Of a stretch of DNA of 64,000 bases, positions 1 to 14,033 are shown in pieces; the first letter of the stretch is position 1, and the number at the start of each line of letters is the position of its first letter. The notes below the pieces were generated by a model. The model was not told the origin of the DNA. It searched no databases and saw only the letters and a list, made by a program, of their open reading frames with translations. The DNA is from Vespa crabro (lineage: Eukaryota > Arthropoda > Insecta > Hymenoptera > Vespidae), in the NCBI RefSeq assembly GCF_910589235.1, contig NC_060966.1:682001-746000 (forward strand), in the 5' to 3' direction. The position numbers and the translations under genes are program-made.

Positions 1-148
1 TTCGGTATATGCGAAGATAAAATCGTGAAATCTTTAATAATACTTGTGCCACAGTTAGAAAAATGTTACCAATCGAATCAGAACATTGCATTTCATAAGA
101 TCAAACATCTATTTTATAATGGAATCAAAGTTTTTAACATTCATTCAT

Positions 149-183
149 ATCGTATATACGATTTTTCGCTCATATACGCGTAT
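149..183. other. Palindrome cluster within each satellite monomer (first copy shown)
   Basis: In the first monomer the 14-bp perfect palindrome ATCGTATATACGAT lies at 149-162 and the 10-bp palindrome ATACGCGTAT at 174-183, only 11 bp apart. TCATATGA (8 bp) follows at 300-307. Most monomers keep these intact; occasional copies lose one arm, such as the copies reading CGTATACACG near 14,440 and 16,820. Palindromes at fixed monomer positions could be binding sites for a dimeric protein or could extrude as cruciforms, but their survival may only reflect homogenisation. I annotate the first copy as the type example; the cluster recurs every 341 bp through the array. Confidence 0.85.
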
Positions 184-1011
184 CGTCGAAAAACGAAAAC
201 TTGAAATCTCGTTCAATTTCATTGATTTTATATTCTATCGATGCAGAATAAAGAATATAACAAGAATATAACGTTTTTACTATGTTTAAATACACGTTTT
301 CATATGATAATTGTCGAAAAACCTAATCGACATAGGCGAATTTCGGTATATGCGAAGATAAAATCGTGAAATCTTTAATAATACTTGTGCCACAGTAAGA
401 AAAATGTTACCAATCGATTCAGAACATTGCATTTCATAAGATCAAACATCTATTTTATATTGGAATCAAAGTTTTTAACATTCTTTCATATCGTATATAC
501 AATTTTTCGCTCATATACGCGTATCGTCGAAAAACGAAAACTTGAAATCTCGTTCAATTTCATTGACTTTATATTCTATCGATGCAGAATAAAGAATATA
601 ACAAGAATATAACGTTTTTACTATGTTTAAATACGCGTTATCATATGATAATTGTCGAAAAACGTAATCGACATACGCGAATTTCGGTATATGCGAAGAT
701 AAAATCGTGAAATCTTTAATAATACTTGTGCCACAGTTAGAAAAATGTTACCAATCGAATCAGAACATTGCATTTCATAAGATCAAACATCTATTTTATA
801 ATGGAATCAAAGTTTTTAACATTCATTCATATCGTATATACGATTTTTCGCTCATATACGCGTATCGTCGAAAAACGAAAAGTTGAAATCTCGTTCAATT
901 TCATTGATTTTATATTCTATCGATGCAGAATAAAGAATATAACAAGAATATAACGTTTTTACTATGTTTAAGTACGCGTTTTCATATGATAATTGTCGAA
1001 AAACGTAACCG

Positions 1012-2445
1012 ACATACGCGAATTTCGGTATATGCGAAGATAAAATCGTGAAATCTTTAATAATACTTGTGCCACAGTTAGATAAATGTTACCAATCGAT
1101 TCAGATCATTGCATTTCATAAGATCAAACATTTATTTTATATTGGAATCAAAGATTTTAACATTCTTTCATATCGTATGTACGATTTTTTGCTCATATAC
1201 GCGTATCGTCGAAAAACGAAAACTTGAAATCTCGTTCAATTTCATTGATTTTATATTCTATCGATGCAGAATAAAGAATATAACAAGAATATAACGTTTT
1301 TACTATGTTTAAATAAGCGTTTTCATATGATAATTGTCGGAAAACGTAATCGACATTCGCGAATTTCGGTATATGCGAAGATAAAATCGTGAAATCTTTA
1401 ATAATACTTGTGCCACAGTTAGAAAAATGTTACCAATCGATTCAGAACATTGCATTTCATAAGATCAAACATCTATTTTATCTTGGAATCAAAGTTTTTA
1501 ACATTCTTTCATATCGTATATACGATTTTTCGCTCATATACGCGTATCATCGAAAAACGAAAACTTTAAATCTCGTTCAATTTCATTGATTTTATATTCT
1601 ATCGATGCAGAATAAAGAATATAACAAGAATATGACGTTTTTACTATGTTTAAATAGGCGTTTTCATATGATAATTGTCGAAAAACCTAATCGACATACG
1701 CGAATTTCGGTATATGCGAAGATAAAATCGTGAAATCTTTAATAATACTTGTGCCACAGTTAGATAAATGTTACCAATCGATTCAGATCATTGCATTTCA
1801 TAAGATCAAACATTTATTTTATATTGGAATCAAAGATTTTAACATTCTTTCATATCGTATGTACGATTTTTTGCTCATATACGCGTATCGTCGAAAAACG
1901 AAAACTTGAAATCTCGTTCAATTTCATTGATTTTATATTCTATCGATGCAGAATAAAGAATATAACAAGAATATAACGTTTTTACTATGTTTAAATAAGC
2001 GTTTTCATATGATAATTGTCGGAAAACGTAATCGACATTCGCGAATTTCGGTATATGCGAAGATAAAATCGTGAAATCTTTAATAATACTTGTGCCACAG
2101 TTAGAAAAATGTTACCAATCGATTCAGAACATTGCATTTCATAAGATCAAACATCTATTTTATCTTGGAATCAAAGTTTTTAACATTCTTTCATATCGTA
2201 TATACGATTTTTCGCTCATATACGCGTATCATCGAAAAACGAAAACTTTAAATCTCGTTCAATTTCATTGATTTTATATTCTATCGATGCAGAATAAAGA
2301 ATATAACAAGAATATGACGTTTTTACTATGTTTAAATAGGCGTTTTCATATGATAATTGTCGAAAAACCTAATCGACATACGCGAATTTCGGTATATGCG
2401 AAGATAAAATCGTGAAATCTTTAATAATACTTGTGCCACAGTTAG
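1012..2445. repeat. Tandem two-monomer duplication (682-bp period)
   Basis: Two consecutive pairs of monomers match at an offset of 682 bp and share private variants not common in the array: GATAAATG for the usual GAAAAATG, CAGATCATTG, a CGTATGTACG change in the main palindrome, AATATGACG, and AAATAGGCG. The match breaks near 1,012 on the left and 2,445 on the right. This is a young local dimer duplication inside the monomeric array and shows that unequal exchange works on multiples of the monomer. Confidence 0.85.
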
Positions 2446-2799
2446 AAAAATGTTACCAATCGATTCAGAACATTGCATTTCATAAGATCAAACATCTATT
2501 TTATATTGGAATCAAAGTTTTTAACATTCTTTCATATCGTATATACGATTTTTCGCTCATATACGCGTATCGTCGAAAAACAAAAACTTGAAATCTCGTT
2601 CAATTTCATTGATTTTATATTCTATGATTTGCAGAATAAAGAATATAACAAGAATATAACGTTTTTACTATGTTTAAATACGCGTTTTCATATGATAATT
2701 GTCGAAAAACGTAATCGATATACGCGAATTTCGGTATATGCGAAGATAAAATCGTGAAATCTTTAATAATACTTGTGCCACAGTTAGAAAAATGTTACC

Positions 2800-5060
2800 A
2801 ATCGATTCAGAACATTGCATTTCATAAGATCAAACATCTATTTTATATTGGAATCAAAGTTTTTAACATTCTTTCATATCGTATATACAATTTTTCGCTC
2901 ATATACGCGTATCGTCGAAAAACGAAAACTTAAAATCTCGTTCAATTTCATTGATTTTATATTCTATCGATGCAGAATAAAGAATATAACAAGAATATAA
3001 CGTTTTTACTATGTTTAAATACGCGTTTTCATATGATAATTGTCGAAAAACCTAATCGACATAGGCGAATTTCGGTATATGCGAAGATAAAATCGTGAAA
3101 TCTTTAATAATACTTGTGCCACAGTAAGAAAAATGTTACCAATCGATTCAGAACATTGCATTTCATAAGATCAAATATCTATTTTATATTGGAATCAAAG
3201 TTTTTAACATTCTTTCATATCGTATATACAATTTTTCGCTCATATACGCGTATCGTCGAAAAACGAAAACTTGAAATCTCGTTCAATTTCATTGACTTTA
3301 TATTCTATCGATGCAGAATAAAGAAAATAACAAGAATATAACGTTTTTACTATGTTTAAATACGCGTTTTCCTATGATAATTGTCGAAAAACGTAATCGA
3401 CATACGCGAATTTCGGTATATGCGAAGATAAAATCGTGAAATCATTAATAATACTTGTGCCACAGTTAGAAAAATGTTACCAATCGATTCAGAACATTGC
3501 ATTTCATAAGATCAAACAGCTATTTTATATTGGAATCAAAGTTTTTAACATTCTTTCATATCGTATATACGATTTTTCGCTCATATACGCGTATCGTCGA
3601 AAAACGAAAACTTGAAATCTCGTTCAATTTCATTGATTTTATATTCTATCGATGCAGAATAAAGAATATAACAAGAATATAACGTTTTTACTATGTTTAA
3701 ATACGCGTTTTCATATGATAATTTTCGAAAAACCTAATCGACATACGCGAATTTCGGTATATGCGAAGATAAAATCGTGAAATCTTTAATAATACTTGTG
3801 CCACAGTTAGAAAAATGTTACCAATCGATTCAGAACATTGCATTTCAAAAGCTCAAACATCTATTTCATATTGGAATCAAAGTTTTTAACATTCTTTCAT
3901 ATCGTATATACGATTTTTCGCTCATATACGCGTATCGTCGAAAAACGAAAACTTGAAATCTCGTTCAATTTCATTGATTTTATATTCTATGATTTGCAGA
4001 ATAAAGAATATAACAAGAATATAACGTTTTTACTATGTTTAAATACGCGTTTTCATATGATAATTGTCGAAAAACGTAATCGATATACGCGAATTTCGGT
4101 ATATGCGAAGATAAAATCGTGAAGTCTTTAATAATACTTGTGCCACAGTTAGAAAAATGTTACCAATCGATTCAGAACATTGCATTTCATAAGATCAAAT
4201 ATCTATTTTATATTGGAATCAAAGTTTTTAACATTCTTTCATATCGTATAAACAATTTTTCGCACATATACGCGTATCGTCGAAAAACGAAAACTTGAAA
4301 TCTCGTTCAATTTCATTGATTTTATATTCTATCGATGCAGAATAAAGAATATAACAAGAATATAACGTTTTTACTATGTTTAAATACGCGTTTTCATATG
4401 ATAATTGTCGAAAAACGTAATCGACATACGCGAATTTCGGTATATGCGAAGATAAAATCGTGAAATCTTTAATAATACTTGTGCCACAGTTAGAAAAATG
4501 TTACCAATCGATTCAGAACATTGCATTTCATAAGATCAAACATCTATTTTATATTGGAATCAAAGTTTTTAACATTCTTTCATATCGTATATACAATTTT
4601 TCGCTCATATACGCGTATCGTCGAAAAACGAAAACTTAAAATCTCGTTCAATTTCATTGATTTTATATTCTATCGATGCAGAATAAAGAATATAACAAGA
4701 ATATAACGTTTTTACTATGTTTAAATACGCGTTTTCATATGATAATTGTCGAAAAACCTAATCGACATAGGCGAATTTCGGTATATGCGAAGATAAAATC
4801 GTGAAATCTTTAATAATACTTGTGCCACAGTAAGAAAAATGTTACCAATCGATTCAGAACATTGCATTTCATAAGATCAAACATCTATTTTATATTGGAA
4901 TCAAAGTTTTTAACATTCTTTCATTTCGTATATACAATTTTTCGCTCATATACGCGTATCGTCGAAAAACGAAAACTTGAAATCTCGTTCAATTTCATTG
5001 ACTTTATATTCTATCGATGCAGAATAAAGAATATAACAAGAATATAACGTTTTTACTATG
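2800..5060. repeat. Five-monomer satellite block re-duplicated (1,706-bp offset)
   Basis: The monomer pair at about 2,815-3,341 recurs at 4,521-5,047, 1,706 bp away (five monomers plus one base). Both pairs share CGTATATACAATTTTTCG, the GCCACAGTAAGAAAAATG variant and a CATAGGCG change. The same second-monomer variant also occurs earlier at 385-612. A different variant with CTATGATTTGCAG in place of CTATCGATGCAG is shared by the monomers at about 2,473 and 3,838. The left part of the array is therefore a mosaic of a few variant monomers reshuffled in blocks. Confidence 0.75.
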
Positions 5061-6791
5061 TTTAAATACGCGTTTTCATATGATAATTGTCGAAAAACCT
5101 AATCGACCTACGCGAATTTCGGTATATGCGAAGATAAAATCGTGAAATCTTTAATAATACTTGTGCCACAGTTAGAAAAATGTTACCAATCGATTCAGAA
5201 CATTGCATTTCATAAGATCAAACATCTATTTTATATTGGAATCAAAGTTTTTAACATTCTTTCATATCGTATATACGATTTTTCGCTCATATACGCGTAT
5301 CGTCGAAAAACGAAAACCTGAAATCTCGTTCAATTTCATTGATTTTATATTCTATCGATACAGAATAAAGAATATAACAAGAATATAACGTTTTTACTAT
5401 GTTTAAATACGCGTTTTCATATGATAATTGTCGAAAAACCTAATCGACATAGGCGAATTTCGGTATATGCGAAGATAAAATCGTGAAATCTTTAATAATA
5501 CTTGTGCCACAGTTAGAAAAATGTTACCAATCGATTCAGAACATTGCATTTCATAAGATCAAACATCTATTTTATATTGGAATCAAAGTTTTTAACATTC
5601 TTTCATATCGTATATACGATTTTTCGCTCATATACGCGTATCGTCGAAAAACGAAAACTTGAAATCTCGTTCAATTTCTTTCATTTTATATTCTATCGAT
5701 GCAGAATAAAGAATATAACAAGAATATAACGTTTATACTATGTTTAAATACGCGTTTTCATATGATAATTGTCGAAAAACGTAATCGACATACGCGAATT
5801 TCGGTATATGCGAAGATAAAATCGTGAAATCTTTAATAATACTTGTGCCACGGTTAGAAAAATGTTACCAATCGATTCAGAACATTGCATTTCATAAGAT
5901 CAAACATCTATTTTATATTGGAATCAAAGTTTTTAACATTCTTTCATATCGTATATACGATTTTTCGCTCATATACGCGTATCGTCGAAAAACGAAAACT
6001 TGAAATCTCGTTCAATTTCATTGATTTTATATTCTATCGATGCAGAATAAAGAATATAACAAGAATATAACGTTTTTACTATGTTTAAATACGCGTTTTC
6101 ATATGATAATTTTCGAAAAACGTAATCGACATACGCGAATTTCGGTATATGCGAAGATAAAATCGTGAAATCTTTAATAATACTTGTGCCACGGTTAGAA
6201 AAATGTTACCAATCGATTCAGAACATTGCATTTCATAAGATCAAACATCTATTTTATATTGGAATCAAAGTTTTTAACATTCTTTCATATCGTATATACG
6301 ATTTTTCGCTCATATACGCGTATCGTCGAAAAACGAATACTTGAAATCTCGTTCAATTTCATTGATTTTATATTCTATCGATGCAGAAAAAAGAATATAA
6401 CAAGAATATAACGTTTTTACTATGTTTAAATACGCGTTTTCATATGATAATTGTCGAAAAACGTAATCGACATACGCGAATTTCGGTATATGCGAAGATA
6501 AAATCGTGAAATCTTTAATAATACTTGTGCCACGGTTAGAAAAATGTTACCAATCGATTCAGAACATTGCATTTCATAAGATCAAATATCTATTTTATAT
6601 TGGAATCAAAGTTTTTAACATTCTTTCATATCGTATATACGATTTTTCGCTCATATACGCGTATCGTCGAAAAACGAAAACTTGAAATCTCGTTCAATTT
6701 CATTGATTTTATATTCTATCGATGCAGAATAAAGAATATAACAAAAATATAACGTTTTTACTATGGTTAAATACGCGTTTTCATATGATAA

Positions 6792-8020
6792 TTGTCGAAA
6801 AACGTAATCGACATACGCGAAGATAAAATCGTGAAATCTTTAATAATACTTGTGCAACAGTTAGAAAAATGTTACCAATCGATTCAGAACATTGCATTTC
6901 ATAAGATCAAACATCTATTTTATATTGGAATCAAAGTTTTTAACATTCTTTCATATCGTATATACGATTTTTCGCTCATATACGCATATCGTCGAAAAAC
7001 GAAAACTTGAAATCTCGTTCAATTTCATTGATTTTATATTCTATCGATGCAGAAAAAGGAATATAACAAGAATATAACGTTTTTACTATGTTTAAATACG
7101 CGTTTTCATATGATAATTGTCGAAAAACGTAATCGACATACGCGAATTTCGGTATATGCGAAGATAAAATCGTGAAATCTTTAATAATACTTGTGCCACA
7201 GTTAGAAAAATGTTACCAATCGATTCAGAACATTGCATTTCATACGATCAAACATCTATTTTATATTGGAATCAAAGTTTTTAACATTCTTTCATATCGT
7301 ATATACGATTTTTCGCTCATATACGCGTATCGTCGAAAAACGAAAACTTGAAATCTCGTTCAATTTCATTGATTTTATATTCTATCGATGCAGAATAAAG
7401 AATATAACAAGAATATAACGTTTTTACTATTTTTAAATACGCGTTTTCAAATGATAATTGTCGAAAAACGTAATCGACATACGCGAATGTCGGTATATGC
7501 GAAGATAAAATCGTGAAATCTTTAATAATACTTGTGCCACAGTTAGAAAAATGTTACCAATCGATTCAGAACATTGCTTTTCATAAGATCAAACATCTAT
7601 TTTATATTGGAATCAAAGTTTTTAACATTCTTTCATATCGTATATACGATTTTTCGCTCATATACGCGTATCGTCGAAAAACGAAAACTTGAAATCTCGT
7701 TCAATTTAATTGATTTTATATTCTATCGATGCAGAATAAAGAATATAACAAGAATATAACGTTTTTACTATGTTTAAATACGCGTTTTCATATGATAATT
7801 GTCGAAAAACGTAATCGACATACGCGAAGATAAAATCGTGAAATCTTTAATAATACTTGTGCAACAGTTAGAAAAATGTTACCAATCGATTCAGAACGTT
7901 GCATTTCATAAGATCAAACATCTATTTTATATTGGAATCAAAGTTTTTAACATTCTTTCATATCGTATATACGATTTTTCGCTCATATACGCGTATCGTC
8001 GAAAAACGAAAACTTGAAAT
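6792..8020. repeat. Two short (325-bp) satellite monomers sharing one 16-bp deletion
   Basis: Near 6,820 and again near 7,827 the monomer reads CATACGCGAAGATAAAATCG, lacking the 16 bp that normally follow GCGAA. The deleted segment is flanked by GCGAA on both sides in the full-length monomer, so slippage or microhomology-mediated loss between these short direct repeats would produce it exactly. Both short copies also share GTGCAACAG for GTGCCACAG. The simplest reading is one deletion event followed by duplication of a three-monomer block, giving the 1,007-bp spacing. Confidence 0.8.
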
Positions 8021-11000
8021 CTCGTTCAATTTCATTGATTTTATATTCTATCGATGCAGAATAAAGAATATAACAAGAATATAACGTTTTTACTATGTTT
8101 AAATACGCGTTTTCGTATGATAAATTTCGAAAAACGTAATTGACATGCGCGATTTTTGGTATATGCGAAGATAAAATCGTGAAATCTTTAATAATACTTG
8201 TGCCACAGTTAGAAAAAAGTTACCAATCGATTCAGAACATTGCATTTCATAAGATCAAACTTCTATTTTATATTGGAATCAAAGTTTTTAACATTCTTTC
8301 ATATCGTATATACGATTTTTCGCTCATATACGCGTATCGTCGAAAAACGAAAACTTGAAATCTCGTTCAATTTCATTGATTTTATATTCTATCGATGCAG
8401 AATAAAGAATATAACAAGAATATAACGTTTTTACTATGTTTAAATACGCGTTTTTATATGATAATTGTCGAAAAACGTAATCGACATACGCGAATTTCGG
8501 TATATGCGAAGATAAATTCGTGAAATCTTTAATAATACTTGTGCCACAGTTAGAAAAATGTTACCAATCGATTCCATACATTGCATTTCATAAGATCAAA
8601 CATCTATTTATATTGGAAGCAAAGTTTTTAACATTCTTTCATATCGTATATACGATTTTTCGCTCATATACGCGTACCGTCGAAAAACGAAAACTTGAAA
8701 TCTCATTCAATTTCATTGATTTTATATTCTATCGATGCAGAATAAAGAATATAACAAGAATATAACGTTTTTACTATGTTTAAATACGCGTTTTCATATG
8801 ATAATTGTCGAAAAACGTAATCGACATACGCGAATTTCGGTATATGCGAAGATAAAATCGTGAAATCTTTAATAATACTTGTGCCACAGTTAGAAAAATG
8901 TTACCAATCGATTCCATACATTTCATTTCATAAGATCAAACATCTATTTTATATTGGAATCAAAGTTTTTAACATTCTTTCATATCGTATATACGATTTT
9001 TCGCTCATATACGCGTACCGTCGAAAAACGAAAACTTGAAATCTCATTCAATTTCATTGATTTTATATTCTATCGATGCAGAATAAAGAATATAACAAGA
9101 ATATAACGTTTTTACTATGTTTAAATACGCGTTTTCATATGATAATTGTCGAAAAACGTAATCGACATACGCGAATTTCGGTATATGCGAAGAAAAAATC
9201 GTGAAATCTTTAATAATACTTGTGCCACAGTTAGAAAAATGTTACCAATCGATTCAGAACATTGCATTTCATAAGATCAAACATCTATTTTATATTGGAA
9301 TCAAAGTTTTTAACATGCTTTCATATCGTATATACGATTTTTCGCTCATATACGCGTATCGTCGAAAAACGAAAACTTGAAATCTCGTTCAATTTCATTG
9401 ATTTTATGTTCTATCGATGCAGAATAAAGAATATAACAAGAATATAACGTTTTTACTATGTTTAAATACGCGTTTTCATATGATAATTGTCGAAAAACGT
9501 AATCGACATACGCGAATTTCGGTATATGCGAAGAAAAAATCGTGAAATCTTTAATAATACTTGTGCCACAGTTAGAAAAATGTTACCAATCGATTCAGAA
9601 CATTGCATTTCATAAGATCAAACATCTATTTTATATTGGAATCAAAGTTTTTAACATGCTTTCATATCGTATATACGATTTTTCGCTCATATACGCGTAT
9701 AGTCGAAAAACGAAAACTTGAAATCTCGTTCAATTTCATTGATTTTATATTCTATCGATGCAGAATAAAGAATATAACGAGAATATAACGTTCTTACTAT
9801 GTTTAAATACGCGTTTTCATATGATAATTGTCGAAAAACGTAATCGACATACGCGAATTTCGGTATAAGCGAAGATAAAATCGTGAAATCTTTAATAATA
9901 CTTGTGCCACAGTTAGAAAAATGTTACCAATGGATTCAGAACATTGCATTTCATAAGATCAAACATCTATTTTATATTGGAATCAAAGTTTTTAACATTC
10001 TTTCATATCGTATATACGATATTTCGCTCATATACGCGTATCGTCGAAAAACGAAAACTTGAAATCTCGTTGAATTTCATTGATTTTATATTCTATCGAT
10101 GCAGAATAAAGAATATAACAAGAATATAACGTTTTTACTATGTTTAAATACGCGTTTTCATATGATAATTGTCGAAAAACGTAATTGACATGCGCGAATT
10201 TCGGTATATGCGAAGATAAAATCGTGAAATCTTTAATAATACTTGTGCCACTGTTAGAAAAATGTTACCAATCGATTCAGAACATTGCATTTCATAAGAT
10301 CAAACATCTATTTTATATTGGAATCAAAGTTTTTAACATGCTTTCATATCGTATATACGATTTTTCGCTCATATACGCGTATCGTCGAAAAACGAAAACT
10401 TGAAATCTCGTTCAATTTCATTGATTTTATATTCTATCGATGCAGAATAAAGAATATAACAAGAATATAACGTTTTTACTATGTTTAAATACGCGTTTTC
10501 ATATGATAATTGTCGAAAAACGTAATCGACATACGCGAATTTCGGTATATGCGAAGATAAAATCGTGAAATCTTTAATAATACTTTTGCCACAGTTAGAA
10601 AAATGTTACCAATCGATTCCATACATTTCATTTCATAAGATCAAACATCTATTTTATATTGGAATCAAAGTTTTTAACATTCTTTCATATCGTATATACG
10701 ATTTTTCGCTCATATACGCGTACCGTCGAAAAACGAAAACTTGAAATCTCATTCAATTTCATTGATTTTATATTCTATCGATGCAGAATAAAGAATATAA
10801 CAAGAATATATCGTTTTTACTATGTTTAAATACGCGTTTTCATATGATAATTGTCGAAAAACGTAATCGACATACGCGAATTTCGGTATATGCGAAGAAA
10901 AAATCGTGAAATCTTTAATAATACTTGTGCCACAGTTAGAAAAATGTTACCAATCGATTCAGAACATTGCATTTCATAAGATCAAACATCTATTTTATAT

Positions 11001-14000
11001 TGGAATCAAAGTTTTTAACATGCTTTCATATCGTATATACGATTTTTCGCTCATATACGCGTATCGTCGAAAAACGAAAACTTGAAATCTCGTTCAATTT
11101 CATTGATTTTATATTCTATCGATGCAGAATAAAGAATATAACAAGAATATAACGTTTTTACTATGTTTAAATACGCGTTTTCATATGATAATTGTCGAAA
11201 AACGTAATCGACATACGCGAATTTCGGTATATGCGAAGATAAAATCGTGAAATCTTTAATAATACTTTTGCCACAGTTAGAAAAATGTTACCAATCGATT
11301 CCATACATTTCATTTCATAAGATCAAACATCTATTTTATATTGGAATCAAAGTTTTTAACATTCTTTCATATCGTATATACGATTTTTCGCTCATATACG
11401 CGTACCGTCGAAAAACGAAAACTTGAAATCTCATTCAATTTCATTGATTTTATATTCTATCGATGCAGAATAAAGAATATAACAAGAATATATCGTTTTT
11501 ACTATGTTTAAATACGCGTTTTCATATGATAATTGTCGAAAAACGTAATCGACATACGCGAATTTCGGTATATGCGAAGAAAAAATCGTGAAATCTTTAA
11601 TAATACTTGTGCCACAGTTAGAAAAATGTTACCAATCGATTCAGAACATTGCATTTCATAAGATCAAACATCTATTTTATATTGGAATCAAAGTTTTTAA
11701 CATTCTTTCATATCGTATATACGATTTTTCGCTCATATACGCGTATCGTCGAAAAACGAAAACTTGAAATCTCGTTCAATTTCATTGATTTTATATTCTA
11801 TCGATGCAGAATAAAGAATATAACAAGAATATAACGTTTTTACTATGTTTAAATACGCGTTTTCATATGATAATTGTCGAAAAACGTAATCGACATACGC
11901 GAATTTCGGTATATGCGAAGATAAAATCGTGAAATCTTTAATAATACTTGTGCCACAGTTAGAAAAATGTTACCAATCGATTCAGAACATTGCATTTCAT
12001 AAGATCAAACATCTATTTTATATTGGAATCAAAGTTTTTAACATTCTTTCATATCGTATATACGATTTTTCGCTCATATACGCGTATCGTCGAAAAACGA
12101 AAACTTGAAATCTCGTTCAATTTCATTGATTTTATATTCTATCGATGCAGAATAAAGAATATAACAAGAATATAACGTTTTTACTATGTTTAAATACGCG
12201 TTTTCATATGATAATTGTCGAAAAACCTAATCGACATACGCGAATTTCGGTATATGCGAAGATAAAATCGTGAAATCTTTAATAATACTTGTGCCACAGT
12301 TAGAAAAATGTTACCAATCGATTCAGAACATTGCATTTCATAAGATCAAACATCTATTTTATATTGGAATCAAAGTTCTTAACATTCTTTCATATCGTAT
12401 ATACGATTTTTCGCTCATATACGCGTATCGTCGAAAATGAAAACTTGAAATCTCGTTCAATTTCATTGACTTTATATTCTATCGATGCAGAATAAAGAAT
12501 ATAACAAGAATATAACGTTTTTACTATGTTTAAATACGCGTTTTCATATGATAATTGTCGAAAAACGTAATCGACACACGCGAATTTCGGTATATGCGAA
12601 GAAAAAATCGTGAAATCTTTAATAATACTTGTGCCACAGTTAGAAAAATGTTTCCAATCGATTCAGAACATTGCATTTCATAAGATCAAACATCTATTTT
12701 ATATTGGAATCAAAGTTTTTAACATGCTTTCATATCGTATATACGATTTTTCGCTCATATACGCGTATCGTCGAAAAACGAAAACTTGAAATCTCGTTCA
12801 ATTTCATTGATTTTATATTCTATCGATGCAGAATAAAGAATATAACAAGAATATAACGTTTTTACTATGTTTAAATACGCGTTTTCATATGATAATTGTC
12901 GAAAAACGTAATCGACATACGCGAATTTCGGTATATGCGAAGATAAAATCGTGAAATCTTTAATAATACTTGTGCCACAGTTAGAAAAATGTTACCAATC
13001 GATTCAGAACATTGCATTTCATAAGATCAAACATCTATTTTATATTGGAATCAAAGTTTTTAACATTCTTTCATATCGTATATACGATTTTTCGCTCATA
13101 TACGCGTATCGTCGAAAAACGAAAACTTTAAATCTCGTTCAATTTCATTGATTTTATATTCTATCGATGCAGAATAAAGAATATAACAAGAATATAACGT
13201 TTTTACTATGTTTAAATACGCGTTTTCATATGATAATTGTCGAAAAACCTAATCGACATACGCGAATTTCGGTATATGCGAAGATAAAATCGTGAAATCT
13301 TTAATAATACTTGTGCCACAGTTAGAAAAATGTTACCAATCGATTCAGAACATTGCATTTCATAAGATCAAACATCTATTTTATATTGGAATCAAAGTTC
13401 TTAACATTCTTTCATATCGTATATACGATTTTTCGCTCATATACGCGTATCGTCGAAAATGAAAACTTGAAATCTCGTTCAATTTCATTGACTTTATATT
13501 CTATCGATGCAGAATAAAGAATATAACAAGAATATAACGTTTTTACTATGTTTAAATACGCGTTTTCATATGATAATTGTCGATAATCGTAATCGACATA
13601 CGCGAATTTCGGTATATGCGAAGATAAAATCGTGAAATCTTTAATAATACTTGTGCCACAGTTAGAAAAATGTTACCAATCGATTCAGAACATTGCATTT
13701 CATAAGATCAAACATCTATTTTATATTGGAATCAAAGTTTTTAACATTCTTTCATATCGTATATACGATTTTTCGCACATATACGCGTACCGTCGAAAAA
13801 CGAAAACTTGAAATCTCGTTCAATTTCATTGATTTTATATTCTATCGATGCAGAATAAAGAATATAACAAGAATATAACGTTTTTACTATGTTTAAATAC
13901 GCGTTTTCATATGATAATTGTCGAAAAACGTAATCGACATACGCGAATTTCGGTATATGCGAAGATAAAATCGTGAAATCCTTAATAATACTTGTGCCAC

Positions 14001-14033
14001 AGTTAGAAAAATGTTACCAATCGACTCAGAACA

